Source: Nemertoderma westbladi (taxonomy: Eukaryota > Xenacoelomorpha > Nemertodermatida > Nemertodermatidae). Taken from it: DNA of 58,534 nucleotides. Under the pieces are notes generated by a model that did no database searches, was not told the origin of the DNA, and worked only from the letters and a program-made list of their open reading frames with translations. Below, piece by piece: positions 20,766 through 31,690 of this stretch (its first letter is position 1; every line of letters begins with the position of its first letter). The translations under genes and the position numbers were made by a program. The stretch is taken from positions 1 to 58,534 of the forward strand of contig JAUCBJ010000823.1 of the NCBI GenBank assembly GCA_032718475.1. The letters are read 5' to 3'.

Positions 20766-21365
20766 ATGGATAATATTATTTTTGTTGATTTTCAATATTA
20801 TACGATAGACAATAAGGAATATCCGGTAGTATTTAAAGAATTTGCTATATTCGATTCTAATTACACCAAAACTAATGTAAAGACGTTTTTAATTAAAGGT
20901 CCACCTAATATTAAGTTATCAGCATTAGATAAAGCACACGTAAACAATTTACGGGACATGACTTCGCATTTACCTTGGGATTACGGTGACATTTCGCAAG
21001 ATGACTTTAAAAAGTACATGAAGAGACATTTAAAATATAAAAAAAATATACATGTATTTGGGTTGATGAAGCAGGCAATATTAGTTTCCCAACTTGATGT
21101 TCTCGCACCAAATTCGATGGAGAAATTGGGGATATATCAGCGATATTACAACTATTTAACCCCTTGTCGCTTCCACGATCAATTTACTACAGTAGAAAAT
21201 AACTGTGCTTTCCACTTAAACACAAGGGATAACTGTCTGCGATACTGCTCTGCAAAACGTGTCGGAGGGTATGAATTAAAGCGATTTTTCGTGAGAAAGC
21301 GTTTAACTGAGACTGATGATAAACAGAAAGAAATAATTGCGGTGGAAGATGTACTCGTACAGTAG
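20766..21365 (+). CDS. RNase H-fold-like protein of mobile elements, 199 aa
   Basis: The frame is open from an ATG 45 bp after the protease. The start IIFVDFQYYTIDNKEYPVVFKEFAI followed by IKGPP and LPWDYGDI resembles a protein I associate with animal Polintons and related elements. Its predicted RNase H/DEDD-exonuclease-like fold starts with a strand-borne D (D8). The C-terminal part has a Cys/His cluster (PCRFHDQ, NNCAFHLN, NCLRYC). Whether the nuclease residues are complete cannot be judged by eye. It is the last plus-strand gene before the non-coding centre. Function unproven. Confidence 0.55.
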   Translation: MDNIIFVDFQYYTIDNKEYPVVFKEFAIFDSNYTKTNVKTFLIKGPPNIKLSALDKAHVNNLRDMTSHLPWDYGDISQDDFKKYMKRHLKYKKNIHVFGLMKQAILVSQLDVLAPNSMEKLGIYQRYYNYLTPCRFHDQFTTVENNCAFHLNTRDNCLRYCSAKRVGGYELKRFFVRKRLTETDDKQKEIIAVEDVLVQ

Positions 21366-21882
21366 GTTTACTCTAAGCATTTAATGTGATGGGATAATAT
21401 AATTGTTTTAATGTCAATAAAAATAATAAAAACATTAAAATCTATTTTTTTATATCTCAGTTTGACTGAAGGTGTAGGGCTTAAGTTTACACTCACAAAC
21501 ACACCGTACCTACCGGTAGCCGGCTGTTGTATCAGAGTTTAACTACCAGTAGCTGACTTTACACACATACAGACATATAACAACAGCGCTAAACTGTAGA
21601 ACGGCAGAATGGCACCCCCTTCTAGAGTGACAGCACCCACAGCGCTTTAGCGTTACTTACTAATAATAAAATTAAATTAACTCGACATGGGGTTCGTGAA
21701 TGCAGCATTAGAGGGGCCCACCTAACAATAGGCCTACTGGTACCGGCGCTGTAACTGTATACTTGGATAGAGCAAGGGCATGCAGGTTTCTTCGATTTAA
21801 GGATTAGGCTATTACACTTGAATGCTTCCAATTTTCTGTTTACAACTTTAATTGGTCTAATCTACATTACTGTGGGCTACTA

Positions 21883-23276
21883 CAGTACCGCTTTCAAATA
21901 ACGTCGTATTGGTTCCTAATAGGATCCTATTAGGATCCAAGTCACTGATTCACTACTATTGGAGTTAGGATTTAATTGGAAATGAAATTTAGCCCAAATT
22001 CCAGACTTGGAGGCACTTAGGATTTGACTTGGATTTCATTAGGAATTTACTTGGAAATCGGCGCTTACTTTGATGTCTGGAAGGTGGACTGACTCAGACT
22101 ATGCTTGTGCTGGTCTACTTCTTCTCTATCCTGTCAATCATTAAGTTGTATAGAATGGACTAGACTCAGCCTAAAGGTTGCGTAGTGTTCAGTTCATTAC
22201 ATTGAGGTATGGATATCGATGGAAGATTACACTCTTACTGTACCTTGTATTGCCAGCCTCTGACGTAAATAATATTTAAAATATAAACTGTAATAGATGA
22301 AATCCACACACATCCGCACATAGTTAATGTCCGTGGGCTGCTGGGCACTGGAATAATTTAAAATCGTATTGAACTTACAAATAAATGTAGGATCACACAC
22401 TGTATTTATTACAATTCAACATATTTTGAGTAATAAAGAGTAAAACACAATGTTTGTATAATTATTAAAAGAATAAATATTAGTTTATTTTCATTTATTA
22501 GTTTAATTAATAATTAGACAGGGGCTAAAACTGGGCGACTAAATAAATGTATGTAATATTGAATGCTATATTTGCTACACCCACAAAGCACATTACACTC
22601 TCCAAGCAGAATCCGCAACATGTCACAATCCGTATCGCTACCACTACGAAAAATAAATGACATAACATCCTACAGGAATTAACAGACCCTTATGAGTTTA
22701 GTGGCGGTTTGTAAAAAACTTATCCTCTTGGCATATTGTTATTAATATTAATTATAAATTATATTTATTATACCATGGAAATGGTAAAATCGCCAGATCT
22801 AAAAAGTTCGCACAATAATTTAAATAAAATTATTAAAAGTTTGACGTCCGATTACAATCAGATTACGCTTAAGCAGCCCAACTACTTGTTGAGGCTCACT
22901 CAACGTGTTGGCGGGCCTATTTTCACAAGCGGCGTTACCTTTACCGTATGGTAGTTAATTTGTCCAGATGTTGAGTTACAGCCAGTAGTGTGTACTTTGC
23001 ATATTTAACATTAGCCTATGGGGAGTATCGTTGTTGTAAGATAGGTCAGGGGAAGGGAAATACAACTCAACCACAAGACAAAGCGGCTCTCTTTACTACA
23101 TTCAGCTATCCCTCGAGGTTGATTGACAGACACTTCTAAGCTTTGATATTTAGCCGCTCTAGGTAGACTTACATTAGGCAAATTCCAAGTGATTTCCTAA
23201 AGGTTATTTATTTCCTATTAGGTTCCTATTAGGATCCTATTAGGATCCAATAGGACGTTATTTGAAAGCGTTACTG
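21883..23276. mobile_element. nested non-autonomous Tc1/mariner-like element
   Basis: It is flanked by TA on both sides (21881-21882 and 23277-23278) and its ends start CAGTA. The outer roughly 55 bp (CGCTTTCAAATAACGTC, then several TAGGATCCTA-like palindromic words) are inverted copies. A TA duplication with CAGT ends is typical of Tc1/mariner. The 1.39-kb interior codes for nothing I recognise. The short frame at 22774-22954 has no known motif. Confidence 0.7.
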
Positions 23277-23339
23277 TACTGTTGCATAGGCAAGCCTATA
23301 CAGCTATAGTTAACTTTATGCGGCCCCTTTTTCGAATGT

Positions 23340-23690
23340 TGACCCAAAATGGTTTACGGTACACCTTCATTCGATTAGGCATATAGGCCTAATGACTCCT
23401 CAACTGAAAGCTGACTAGCTCACGGATACAATAGGTGTGGTTAGGTACCGGTAGCGCTATTGGTCCTATAAAATCCCCTCGCACTCTCTGTTACTAACTT
23501 TCAACATTCACTTTATGTCAGTATGTTGTATGCTATACAGTTAACCTTTAGAACTCACAGTCAGGCGCCCCTTCATTCAACCAGTCATATAAAGGCTCCA
23601 CTCGGATACAATAGGTGTGGCTCGCAGTATACCTAACTAGGCCTATATAAAATCCACCACATTCTCTGTTACTAACATTCACTCTATGTT
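23340..23690 (+). promoter_or_regulatory. tandem duplicated TATA-box block
   Basis: Two imperfect copies of about 130 bp share a CTTCATTC start, GGATACAATAGGTGTGG, CTATAAAATCC or TATATAAAATCC, and CTCTGTTACTAAC with CACTTTATGT/CACTCTATGT. Each copy places a TATA box about 30 bp before the CTCTGTTACTAAC segment, which is core-promoter-like spacing. Confidence 0.4.
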
Positions 23691-23838
23691 GACGGGTCTA
23701 TATAAAACATAGTTAGTTTATTTATGTATTCGCTTTTTTTTAAATTAGATATAAAATAGGTAGACAGATTGATAACATTTATTAAATCAAATATAAAATA
23801 AACTTACTGCTACAGCTACTGCAGTAATATTTATAGTA

Positions 23839-23986
23839 CAGTCAGGAACACTGGCCACAATTTACAACCAGAATGTATCCGCAGAAAATGCTCCAAATAG
23901 TGACTGCACGGTCACTTTTCTGGTTGTAAATATGCGAATAATTTTTCGCTGAGCTTCAGTCAGAAAGTGATCGCTGTTCCTAACTA
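23839..23986. mobile_element. short hairpin element with TA ends
   Basis: The ends AGTCAGGAACA and AGTTAGGAACA (inverted) sit next to TA. Inside, TTTACAACCAGAA and TTCTGGTTGTAAA form a second inverted pair. About 150 bp, with no coding capacity. Confidence 0.5.
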
Positions 23987-24061
23987 TAGTACTAAGTTTT
24001 ATAAACAACAACAACAACAACACTAAATTTATTACCGGTATTATTACCATATTATACTCTT

Positions 24062-24460
24062 TTATAGGCCTATATGAGGGTCCCTCAGAGGTGTTTCCTC
24101 CATTACCGGTACCTGTAAATGGTTGTTTGAGTTTATAGGCCTAACTTCTACCAGTCTTTGCATCGGTAGATCGAAGCGAAGCGTATTATCGGCATCATTC
24201 TCCCAATTCTCCGAATTTTCACTAGAGCATGTGCATGGTTGTATCCTTATATTTAGTGTGAAATCTTTAGAAATTTCAACCTTTGTTGGTGATAAAGGTA
24301 CTCTATTTTCTACCGAAGTAAAGCCGATTTCAAATTTTTGGTTTATGAAACGCAACTCCATCTCGGCAATATTGGATGACGAGAGATATGTTTCGCTTGA
24401 TTCCAAATCAATTTTGATACTACTTCTCATCGCTTGGTTGTTAAAAAAGGCAAATGTCAT
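24062..24460 (-). CDS. unassigned ORF, 132 aa
   Basis: The composition is protein-like (balanced Glu, Lys, Asn and Ser; NIAEMELRFINQKFEIGF and KVEISKDFTLNIRI read as beta strands), whereas the opposite frame reads like an antisense shadow. I recognise no family. It lies in the host-like non-coding centre and could be an exon captured from the host, a remnant gene or chance. No poly-A signal is evident. Confidence 0.3.
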   Translation of the reverse strand: MTFAFFNNQAMRSSIKIDLESSETYLSSSNIAEMELRFINQKFEIGFTSVENRVPLSPTKVEISKDFTLNIRIQPCTCSSENSENWENDADNTLRFDLPMQRLVEVRPINSNNHLQVPVMEETPLRDPHIGL

Positions 24461-25361
24461 CTTCGAGGTAAGTTGTCGTCGTAACTACCGGTAAGAATAT
24501 CTTAAAATTAAATAGGCCTACTGGTATTTTTTTTCTTCTTTTGTTTAACAAAATTATAGTTCACTGTTAGAAAAATTGAGTTTATATATATTTTTGTAGA
24601 GGATCGCAGATGTTTAGATTACAAAATTCTCATAGTTAACAAAATGCACAACATAAACCTTTCCCATGCGGATTAGTTAGCGATATATGCTCTGTTCATT
24701 GTTCTATTCTGAATGTAGGGAGATGCATAGCTGATGTTTTAATAATATGTACCAGTATACAGACTAGTAACAGATAGGAGGGCATCGTCTTTGACTATGA
24801 ATACCAGCACATAGCCCTAATCTTTTCTCACCGAGCTTAGCGTTACCTGCTGCACACGCGCACACTCATAAGTAACAGATGCGCTATTGTAGCTCACTCG
24901 TGAGCAGCGATGCTTAGTTAGCTAGCTAGCTAGCTACTGCCCCGCTGAGTATACTATGCCTACTTGAGTGTTACAAGCAATCGCTCTACTGAAGTTAGTT
25001 AGTTAGTTAGTTAATTTCCCCCAACTAGTTGTTAATTTTAAAAAATATTCATAAATTTTTTCCAGCCAATTTAATATATATTTTACAGTAAAAATCTCCA
25101 CCACCACCACCAAACAGCAACAACAACAACAATAAATTTCACTCGCACTAATTATATTTTACATCAAAAACCCTCGCACCAAACAATAATAAATTATTAA
25201 CCAGTTTGTTGAATATAGGATAATATATATGAAATTTAAACGGGGAACACATTAATCTACATTTACCAGTGTAGAAGCAGCAAACAACAACAATATTATT
25301 TATTCTGACTTTACAGTTATTGAATATTTCGGGCTCGTATGAAATTTCTAGTTTAACATTA

Positions 25362-25721
25362 TCAAATATAACATAAAACCCGATATTGTAACCTATAAAT
25401 TACGGTATCGATACTAAAAATATAAGTACACAAATTGATTGATTTAAAAATCAAATTAATGTTTGTTTTTTCGAATATATGCTTTTTCACTTTATTAAAA
25501 TTATATTTTTTACCGAGAATTGTTATTCGTCCATTTGTAAACATTAATATGGTTGCACCAAATACCTTATATATAAACTGATTAGGTTTGAGTACAATTT
25601 TACCAGTCAATTGATTTTTTAATTCTTTTAAATTAAGTCCATAAATGATCTGCTTACAACTTATATTTTTATTTACTATTTGATAATTCATCATCAACAC
25701 CATCGTCTTTTGGTTCTTCAT
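25362..25721 (-). CDS. short protein resembling one TATA-binding-protein lobe
   Basis: The frame is open for up to 119 aa. Candidate starts are ATGs at 25721, 25694 and 25691, all inside the 3' end of polB, so the genes overlap in different frames. The order of segments LNLKELKNQL, KPNQFIYKVFG, ATILMFTNGRITILGKK and a closing amphipathic helix follows the plan of a TBP half-domain: L-DLK-, NP-F--V-MR-, T-L-F-SGK---TGAK, helix. The match is by eye and would give one lobe, not the usual two. It may act in transcription of the element, but that is inference. It is the last gene on the minus strand and ends at the edge of the non-coding centre. Confidence 0.5.
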   Translation of the reverse strand: MKNQKTMVLMMNYQIVNKNISCKQIIYGLNLKELKNQLTGKIVLKPNQFIYKVFGATILMFTNGRITILGKKYNFNKVKKHIFEKTNINLIFKSINLCTYIFSIDTVIYRLQYRVLCYI

Positions 25722-28700
25722 AAATTGGTATATTTGATATTTTTATAGGTTTTTTGAGGTTTGTTTTATAGTGCCCCCAAGGAAGTGATTGATTTTTATT
25801 AACCCAATAAAGTTTATCATCAAAGCTACTGAGTGCAAATTTATTTTGCTTTAAGGTATAAATACAATGTAATTTAGATTGAAATCTGTATATGTTTTTT
25901 TTTATTTCTTCATTTGAGTTATATGCTTTTAAATATTCTTCATGTGTAATATTCGTTTCCACAACAGCTCTTGTAATACCTTTTGCTCTACGAATATTTT
26001 TGTTATTCCATTCCAAAATTGAATATAATTTTGGTCTTAAAAATACTGCTTGTTTAATTTCACGTGAAGCTAGTTCATCTTTACAGTAATAAAGTCTCGA
26101 TTTATTTTTATCGCTGTAGAGAGGGTGATCCTTAGGGTAATTGGATATATCTAAAATATTATTTTTAATTAATGCTTTTAAAAAATTATTCTGCGATGTA
26201 TTATAGTAACAACCTATTAAAGAGTCTGTATCTGATGCAGCAATTTCAATACGGCAGTTTAATTCTTTCTCAATAGGTAGCAATTTATTGTAGAACAGCT
26301 CATACATATCCAATTTAGCCAAGTCCAACACAGTGCTACCAATAAATATAGGCTTATCGAGAGTTACAGAGTATTTCACTAATAAATGTCCCGATAATGT
26401 ATTATTGTATATTATAAATTGTTCATGATTAATACGATTTACCAATTGGTCGCATTTATCATTGCTATTTGCGATACGAAAGTTACATCGATCTCTTATC
26501 TTTTCTATTGATTTACCAAATAACGAATTATTAAGCAATTTCGCGACAGCTGTTTCAATGTAACTTTTTGCTAGTCGCCTTTGATTAATATTAAAATCTA
26601 TGTAATTTTTAAATACAAATTCTTGTTGAAAAGAATATAATTTATGTAGTTTAGTAACAATTAATCTATGTTTTATATAAAATTTTAACAGTTTCAAATG
26701 TAAATGATAAAATTCGTTATCAAATTGCGTCAGCAAGAGTTTTGGTATAGGCATCTTATATTTACGGGAGGTACCTCTTTGTATCGATAAGTTATTAAAT
26801 TGTTCCCTCATATAAGGTGAAAGCATTGATTCATTTATACTTAAATGCTCTGGAGCTAACGGTAATTGTAATGTTTGATCGTGAATAGCTTTGGGATAAT
26901 TTAAATCACATATTAAAAAATATCCAGTAGATCCATCAATGTCTGGAATTGCATTCTCTAAATGTTTAATACTTACTTCTTTGAATTGTGAGGTGGGTAG
27001 TTTTTTACTTAAATTCCCAGAATATAAAGAGTTGAAATCAATATTAAAAATATGGCATTCTTCCTTAGTAGAATCATATGTACTTGTTCCTGGTATATTT
27101 GATTCTATATAATGCTTTCGACAAAATGAAACACCACCCCTAATTGATTTTTCTAAATCTATATATGTCTGATAATCCTTTATTAATTCTATTTTACATT
27201 TATTATATTTTAGTGCGCAACCATAGGTAAATGACGCGATACTACAGTAAAAAACCGCTTCTAAATCGTAATTTTGTTTACAAACATTCCTAAAATTCTC
27301 AAATATATCAGCAAGCAAACAAACATCGAGTTTTAAATAGGCTAAAAGATAATCTTTGAGATTCACACAGTCGAATTCTACCCATGATAATTCCGCAAAC
27401 CTATAATCTTCAATTGTGCATGTTTTATGACTTAAGTTACTAAAAAAATTATTTATAGATGGCAAACCAGTATCATTAAATTTATTTATATCTGTCAAGT
27501 ACTCGTATGGAAATACTCCTTTCCGTTTAATTGTTGAGTTATTCAAGTTTGGATAAAAATATTTCGTTTCTTGTAGAGTAATAGGTAAAATTGAGCTTAT
27601 ATCATGACTCGCTACATCCTTTGTTGAACACTCAACTAAATTACTTAAAGAAAAGCTTAAAAATTGATATGTGTCAAAGAAACGTAACTCAATTTTCTTA
27701 GAAGTGTTTTTAATTGGAATAAATGCACTCAGTGAAATATATCGTTCTGTATTTCTCGGTATAACCTTTATATCCCAATCTGTGTATTTCTTATCTCTAA
27801 ATCCGGTTTGTAATATACAATGTATATCATAATTACTGGAATTGTGCCCGCAAAGTACATACAGGTATCGTTTCAATGATAAACTTCGGTTACAACTATT
27901 ACAGGCTGCCGCAATATATTTACCTGTAATATGTGAATGATGTCTTTTTTTCCCTACATTATTATTTAAAGTAACATTACAATAGAAACAAAATTTTGCT
28001 TGTTCAAAATTTACAAAATCAATATTAGTAAATGACATAGTTTTATGAGTGTATATTTCTGACCAACAACATAATTCAGTTAAATCAGTATAATGAATCT
28101 AAGAAATCTTGAATACAATTATTATTATTTGACTTTACGAATGTTTTCAAATGACATTTTGGAGCATCAAGTAATTCACTATTGGGAACAATTAAATAAC
28201 TCACAGCACACGGTATATGCTCCTGTATAATTTGATTATTAACTGAAGGTTGTAAGATACATTCTATATCAAAGTAGGTGATAAACAATGGGGATAAGGT
28301 TCTATCTAAATTTGTAAAACTAATGTGTGTTCTTTTTTTATTAGGTAGTTTCTCTCGTTGACTTCTTCCTTGGTAGCATGCGAGACGGTGTCGATGAAGA
28401 ACTTCTGCTCGAAAAAAATGAGCCAAACACCTTTCACAATATTTCCTATTCCCGATATGAAGAGCTCTCGTATTCAGGAATCGATTCAAGTTAGTTATGC
28501 AAACATAATGATTCAGTTTAGGTACATTGTTATTTTTTACTACAAGTAATATATTTAATAACTGTTTATCAGGTGTAATTTTACTAAACGGAGGTTGTCT
28601 TAATATAGATACAGGGGTGCGTTTGTTGTCGTTATTCCAACATAGTAAATTAATTATATATTTTGAATTTTGTTTTTCAAAAAGTTTAATCGCTAACTGC

Positions 28701-29695
28701 CACTCTGTTGGATAATCATTTTTCCCGTTGTCAAAAATGAAATGACTCATATAATTTTTGTACGACGAAGTAAGCTGTTTGTTGTTTTTCACTTTACTAC
28801 CAAATTTTGCGGTTATAATAGCCCATTTGAAACAGTCATTATCAGCCGATTGTACATTTATAACACATCGTTTACTCGATAGAACCTTAGGTAATTCCAT
28901 ATATCCACGCCCCTTATATAGTAACGACCTACACTTAGATTCAGCTAATTTAATTTCAACCCTTAATAAAGATTTAATACGCCACCCTGAACCACGTGTG
29001 TTAAAGATGGCTATTTTTTGTAATATATTTTCCACCACATACTCAAACCATGTGTCAAAACTTTGTGATGAATCTACAGTATTAATAGCACCACCGGAAG
29101 AATTAAAATAAAAGGTTTCCAATTGCTCACCTTCTGAAAAATGTGATCTGTACATTAATACATTTAGACCTAACCACAGTCTAAGAACATTCATTTCTTT
29201 CAATCTGTCTAATATTAACTGAAGAATATTACCTCGAATTTGCGTTAATGCTGTTTCCACATCGGGATAATCTCTAGAAGTTGGGAGGTCGTGGACATAA
29301 ATTTCAAGACGATTATCGTGAGCTTCTTGTTCCCGCGTAAAAATTGTTGCGCATGTACCAAGAGCCACCCTTAAGTTTTTTCTAGATAATATATTTTTAT
29401 GTTGCAGAGATTTACGCTTTCTTGTGTAGTAACATTTCAAGTGACAGTCGTGTCGTAAATAATTCTCATATGTATACTCTTTATTACAGGTAGAACAAGT
29501 CAATTGATAGGTACGGAACTCCATTTCTTTACAACCAGTAGTTGATTCATGTCGTTTACAAATTTCGCTGCATGAAGTCACGACATGACACTTAAAACAA
29601 GAATAACCTTCAAAATGTGACCATAGGTGGCGTAAATAATTATGTCTAGTTACATTCATATGACAGAATGAACAACATATTGTTATTTTATCCAT
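25669..29695 (-). pseudogene. polB: protein-primed DNA polymerase B, frameshifted
   Basis: Two frames make one gene. The N-terminal 536 codons (29695-28085) start with several zinc-finger-like Cys/His sets (C8-x2-C11...H23-x3-H27, then CxxC groups) and reach Exo I (FITYFDIECIL). They stop at 28085-28087. The second frame is open from about 28100 and runs to 25669. It carries Exo II (GHNSSNYD), Exo III (YLKLDVCLLADIFE), SIRGG, motif A DFNSLYS, motif B KLLNNSLFGK and motif C DTDS at residues 603-606 counted from the ATG at 28038. All catalytic motifs survive. Only a small indel near 28087-28095 breaks the frame. The total of about 1,330 codons fits the family. It replicates the element by protein priming. 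The 3' end overlaps the TBP-like ORF. Confidence 0.93.
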
Positions 29696-29714
29696 GCTGA
29701 AGTTTGTTTAGATA

Positions 29715-29745
<31 letters not shown>

Positions 29746-29916
29746 TATCACCAAAGATTAAAATAAAATGAAATGAAATGAAATGATATTGACTATATCT
29801 AAACATTTATATGCTAGCGAGTGAAATAATTTTAAATCAATCACCAATCACCAAACACCAATCACCAATCGCCTATGGGTATTGGAAACCTCAAAGAGTT
29901 TAACTTATGATCAGGT
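29696..29916 (-). promoter_or_regulatory. gap upstream of polB
   Basis: The 221-bp space contains (AAT)n near 29717-29742, an (AATGA)n run near 29768 and CACCAATC repeats near 29840-29870. These are simple repeats. Any polB promoter must be here or further right. Confidence 0.3.
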
Positions 29917-30974
29917 TTACATGTTAGGATAATAATCTGGTTTCCATGGAGAATTAGTAACTGGATCTACTGGAGCTGGGTTAACAGCAACTTTCTGTTT
30001 CTTTGCAGGTGATGCATTGGTAAATTTACTCGATGATCTTGGCTTCCGAGGTAATATTTCAGGAAAGACCTGTTGCGGTTGAGAGCAACTCTCTTCAACA
30101 TCCGGATTAGGTGATGGGATCTCTACGAATGCTTTAGGTTTATCCAAAAGGAGAAAACCATCTACATTGGCTTCAATAAGAGAAACACCATCCATAGCCT
30201 CTTTGAGAAAACTAATATGGGCTTTATCATTCAAGTAATGCAACTCAATAGAATTTCCACCTGCTCCTACTTCAGTAGAATTATCGGTGTTGGTGATAAT
30301 AATTTTTTTATTATTGGTTTTAATCATTTTGAGACGGTCTGATAATTGAATGATATTTTTATCAAAAAGATGCTTGTCTGGTTCATCGATTTGAGTGTCC
30401 CACTCTCGCAACAAAACGGTTAGTTCCTGATTTGACAAATTGAAACCCGTATAATAGTTAAAACCAACACTATCAGCGTATCTGAGGCTGATTTTCCATA
30501 AGCCAACATAGTTGGTTCCTTTAAAAGCTGTTACAAATCCAATAAACTCTGGATTTGATAATTCAATGTAGAATTGATCGCTAATAATCTCTAGCGGTGG
30601 AGAGAGAAATTGCAATAATTTCCCTCTGTATTGAATTAGAACTTCAGTAAAAGCTTTGTTGAGGACTTTACATTTGCCCTGTTTCTGAACGTAAACATCA
30701 CCCGACGTATGGTTGATAGAAATATTCAAATTTCCCCGCGCAAAACGAAGAGTGGGATATATCCTACCTGGTATAATTGCTGGTCTGGATTGATGTTGGT
30801 TGTTGTTTCTAGAATGTCTAGCAAATAGCGGGTATCTTGATGGAAAAAACAAATTGATTCGTTGTCCTCCTGAGATTCCACAATAAAATACTTGCTGTGA
30901 ACGACGGTGCAAGTATATTTATTGTAAGTAAATTTCCAGCTATTTGTTGCTCCGGTTTTTTGCATCAAGGCCAT
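29917..30974 (-). pseudogene. right-end Polinton protein, frameshifted, function unknown
   Basis: The natural start appears to be the ATG at 30974. Its frame (MALMQKTG..., with WKFTYNKYTCTVV and YFIVESQEDNESICFF) reads as good protein to about 30,780. The better reading then continues in the next frame (IIPGRIYPTLRF, SGDVYVQKQGK, NPEFIGFVTAF, VGLWKISLRY), which is open to 29917. The 331-codon frame starting at 30912 uses a wrong-frame N-terminus. The tail is Pro/Ser/Lys-rich (KPRSSSKF, PAKKQKVAV), perhaps a nuclear signal. I know no family. Its place as the first gene from the right end, upstream of polB, could fit a replication accessory such as a DNA-binding protein (inference only). Confidence 0.6.
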
Positions 30975-31030
30975 AATAATAAATACGAAAAATATTACAA
31001 GTGATAAATTTTAAACCGTATCGCTGTAAT

Positions 31031-31317
31031 AAATTGACACCATAGTTCTCACTCTAAAATTGTGATAGTCGGAAAACGACACCTGAGAAAAATGATACTG
31101 AGTCCGACATTAGGTATCGACCTAAAAACAAAAATTGAGCAAGACACGTAGCTTGATTTTCGTTTTTTGATCGATACCCAATGCTGGAATCAGTATCATT
31201 TTATGAGGTATTGTTTTCCGACCGACGAATATACAACGAGTAAGATAATGTAGAAATTATTAAGGAAATAACACAATTTCAGAGTGAGAACAAAAAATTA
31301 GATATGGTATCAATATA
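31031..31317. repeat. long hairpin in the right subterminal region
   Basis: Nested inverted arms: the inner arms are 31069-31142 and about 31152-31221, closing on ACACGTA; the outer arms start ATTGACACCATA and end TATGGTATCAAT. The word ATTACAAGTGAT(A/G)AATTTTAA stands on both sides (about 30991 and 31329), so the hairpin interrupts a duplicated sequence. It is probably a miniature element inserted before the right-end gene. Confidence 0.75.
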
Positions 31318-31390
31318 TTACCATGAAGATTACAAGTGATGAATTTTAACAAATACATTCAGTTATATATAAATTTCTGAATACGTGATG

Positions 31391-31470
31391 TGGATGTGGC
31401 ATAATCAACGTAGAAGAGATGGGATGTGGCATAATCAACGTAGAAGAGATGGGATGTGGCATAATCATCG
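31391..31470. repeat. 30-bp tandem repeat, 2.7 copies
   Basis: Units start at 31391, 31421 and 31451 (GGATGTGGCATAATCA core). It lies between the hairpin and the right terminal repeat and could be a replication or promoter-linked tract. Confidence 0.85.
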
Positions 31471-31690
31471 ACGAATAAGAAAAGAGATGGGTTGCAATGT
31501 GGATGAATGGTTGTGTGGATAGGAAATACGTGAAAGAATATGAAGCATAGGGTTGTGCGTAATAATAATCAATAATTATAATAAAAACGCACAGTATAAT
31601 GTTAGTAGTAGCCTTTCAATATGGCACAGATGCTGAGGGATCGGTTAGGATGAGTAACTACTATGGAAATGCGAGAACGTGTAGTTGACG

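Larger units (their letters stand above)
21366..25361. other. 4-kb non-coding centre of the Polinton
   Basis: There are no long conserved genes between the convergent blocks. Contents: a TA-flanked mariner-like element (21883-23276), a duplicated TATA-box block (about 23340-23690), a short TA-flanked hairpin (23839-23986), an unassigned minus-strand frame (24062-24460), and (GCTA)n and (GTTA)n tracts near 24920-25010. TAGGCCTA and ACCGGTA words recur here (21728, 23386, 23638, 24064, 24137, 24510) and in the host DNA outside. I did not see them in the coding parts of the element. Confidence 0.7.

Noticed and set aside
24123-24494. Plus-strand frame of 123 codons
   Set aside because: It is antisense to the more protein-like minus frame 24062-24460. 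Its Ser/Phe/Leu-rich composition is typical of a shadow.
30726-30974. Independent 82-aa gene at the right end
   Set aside because: It reads better as the true N-terminus of the frameshifted right-end gene than as a separate protein.
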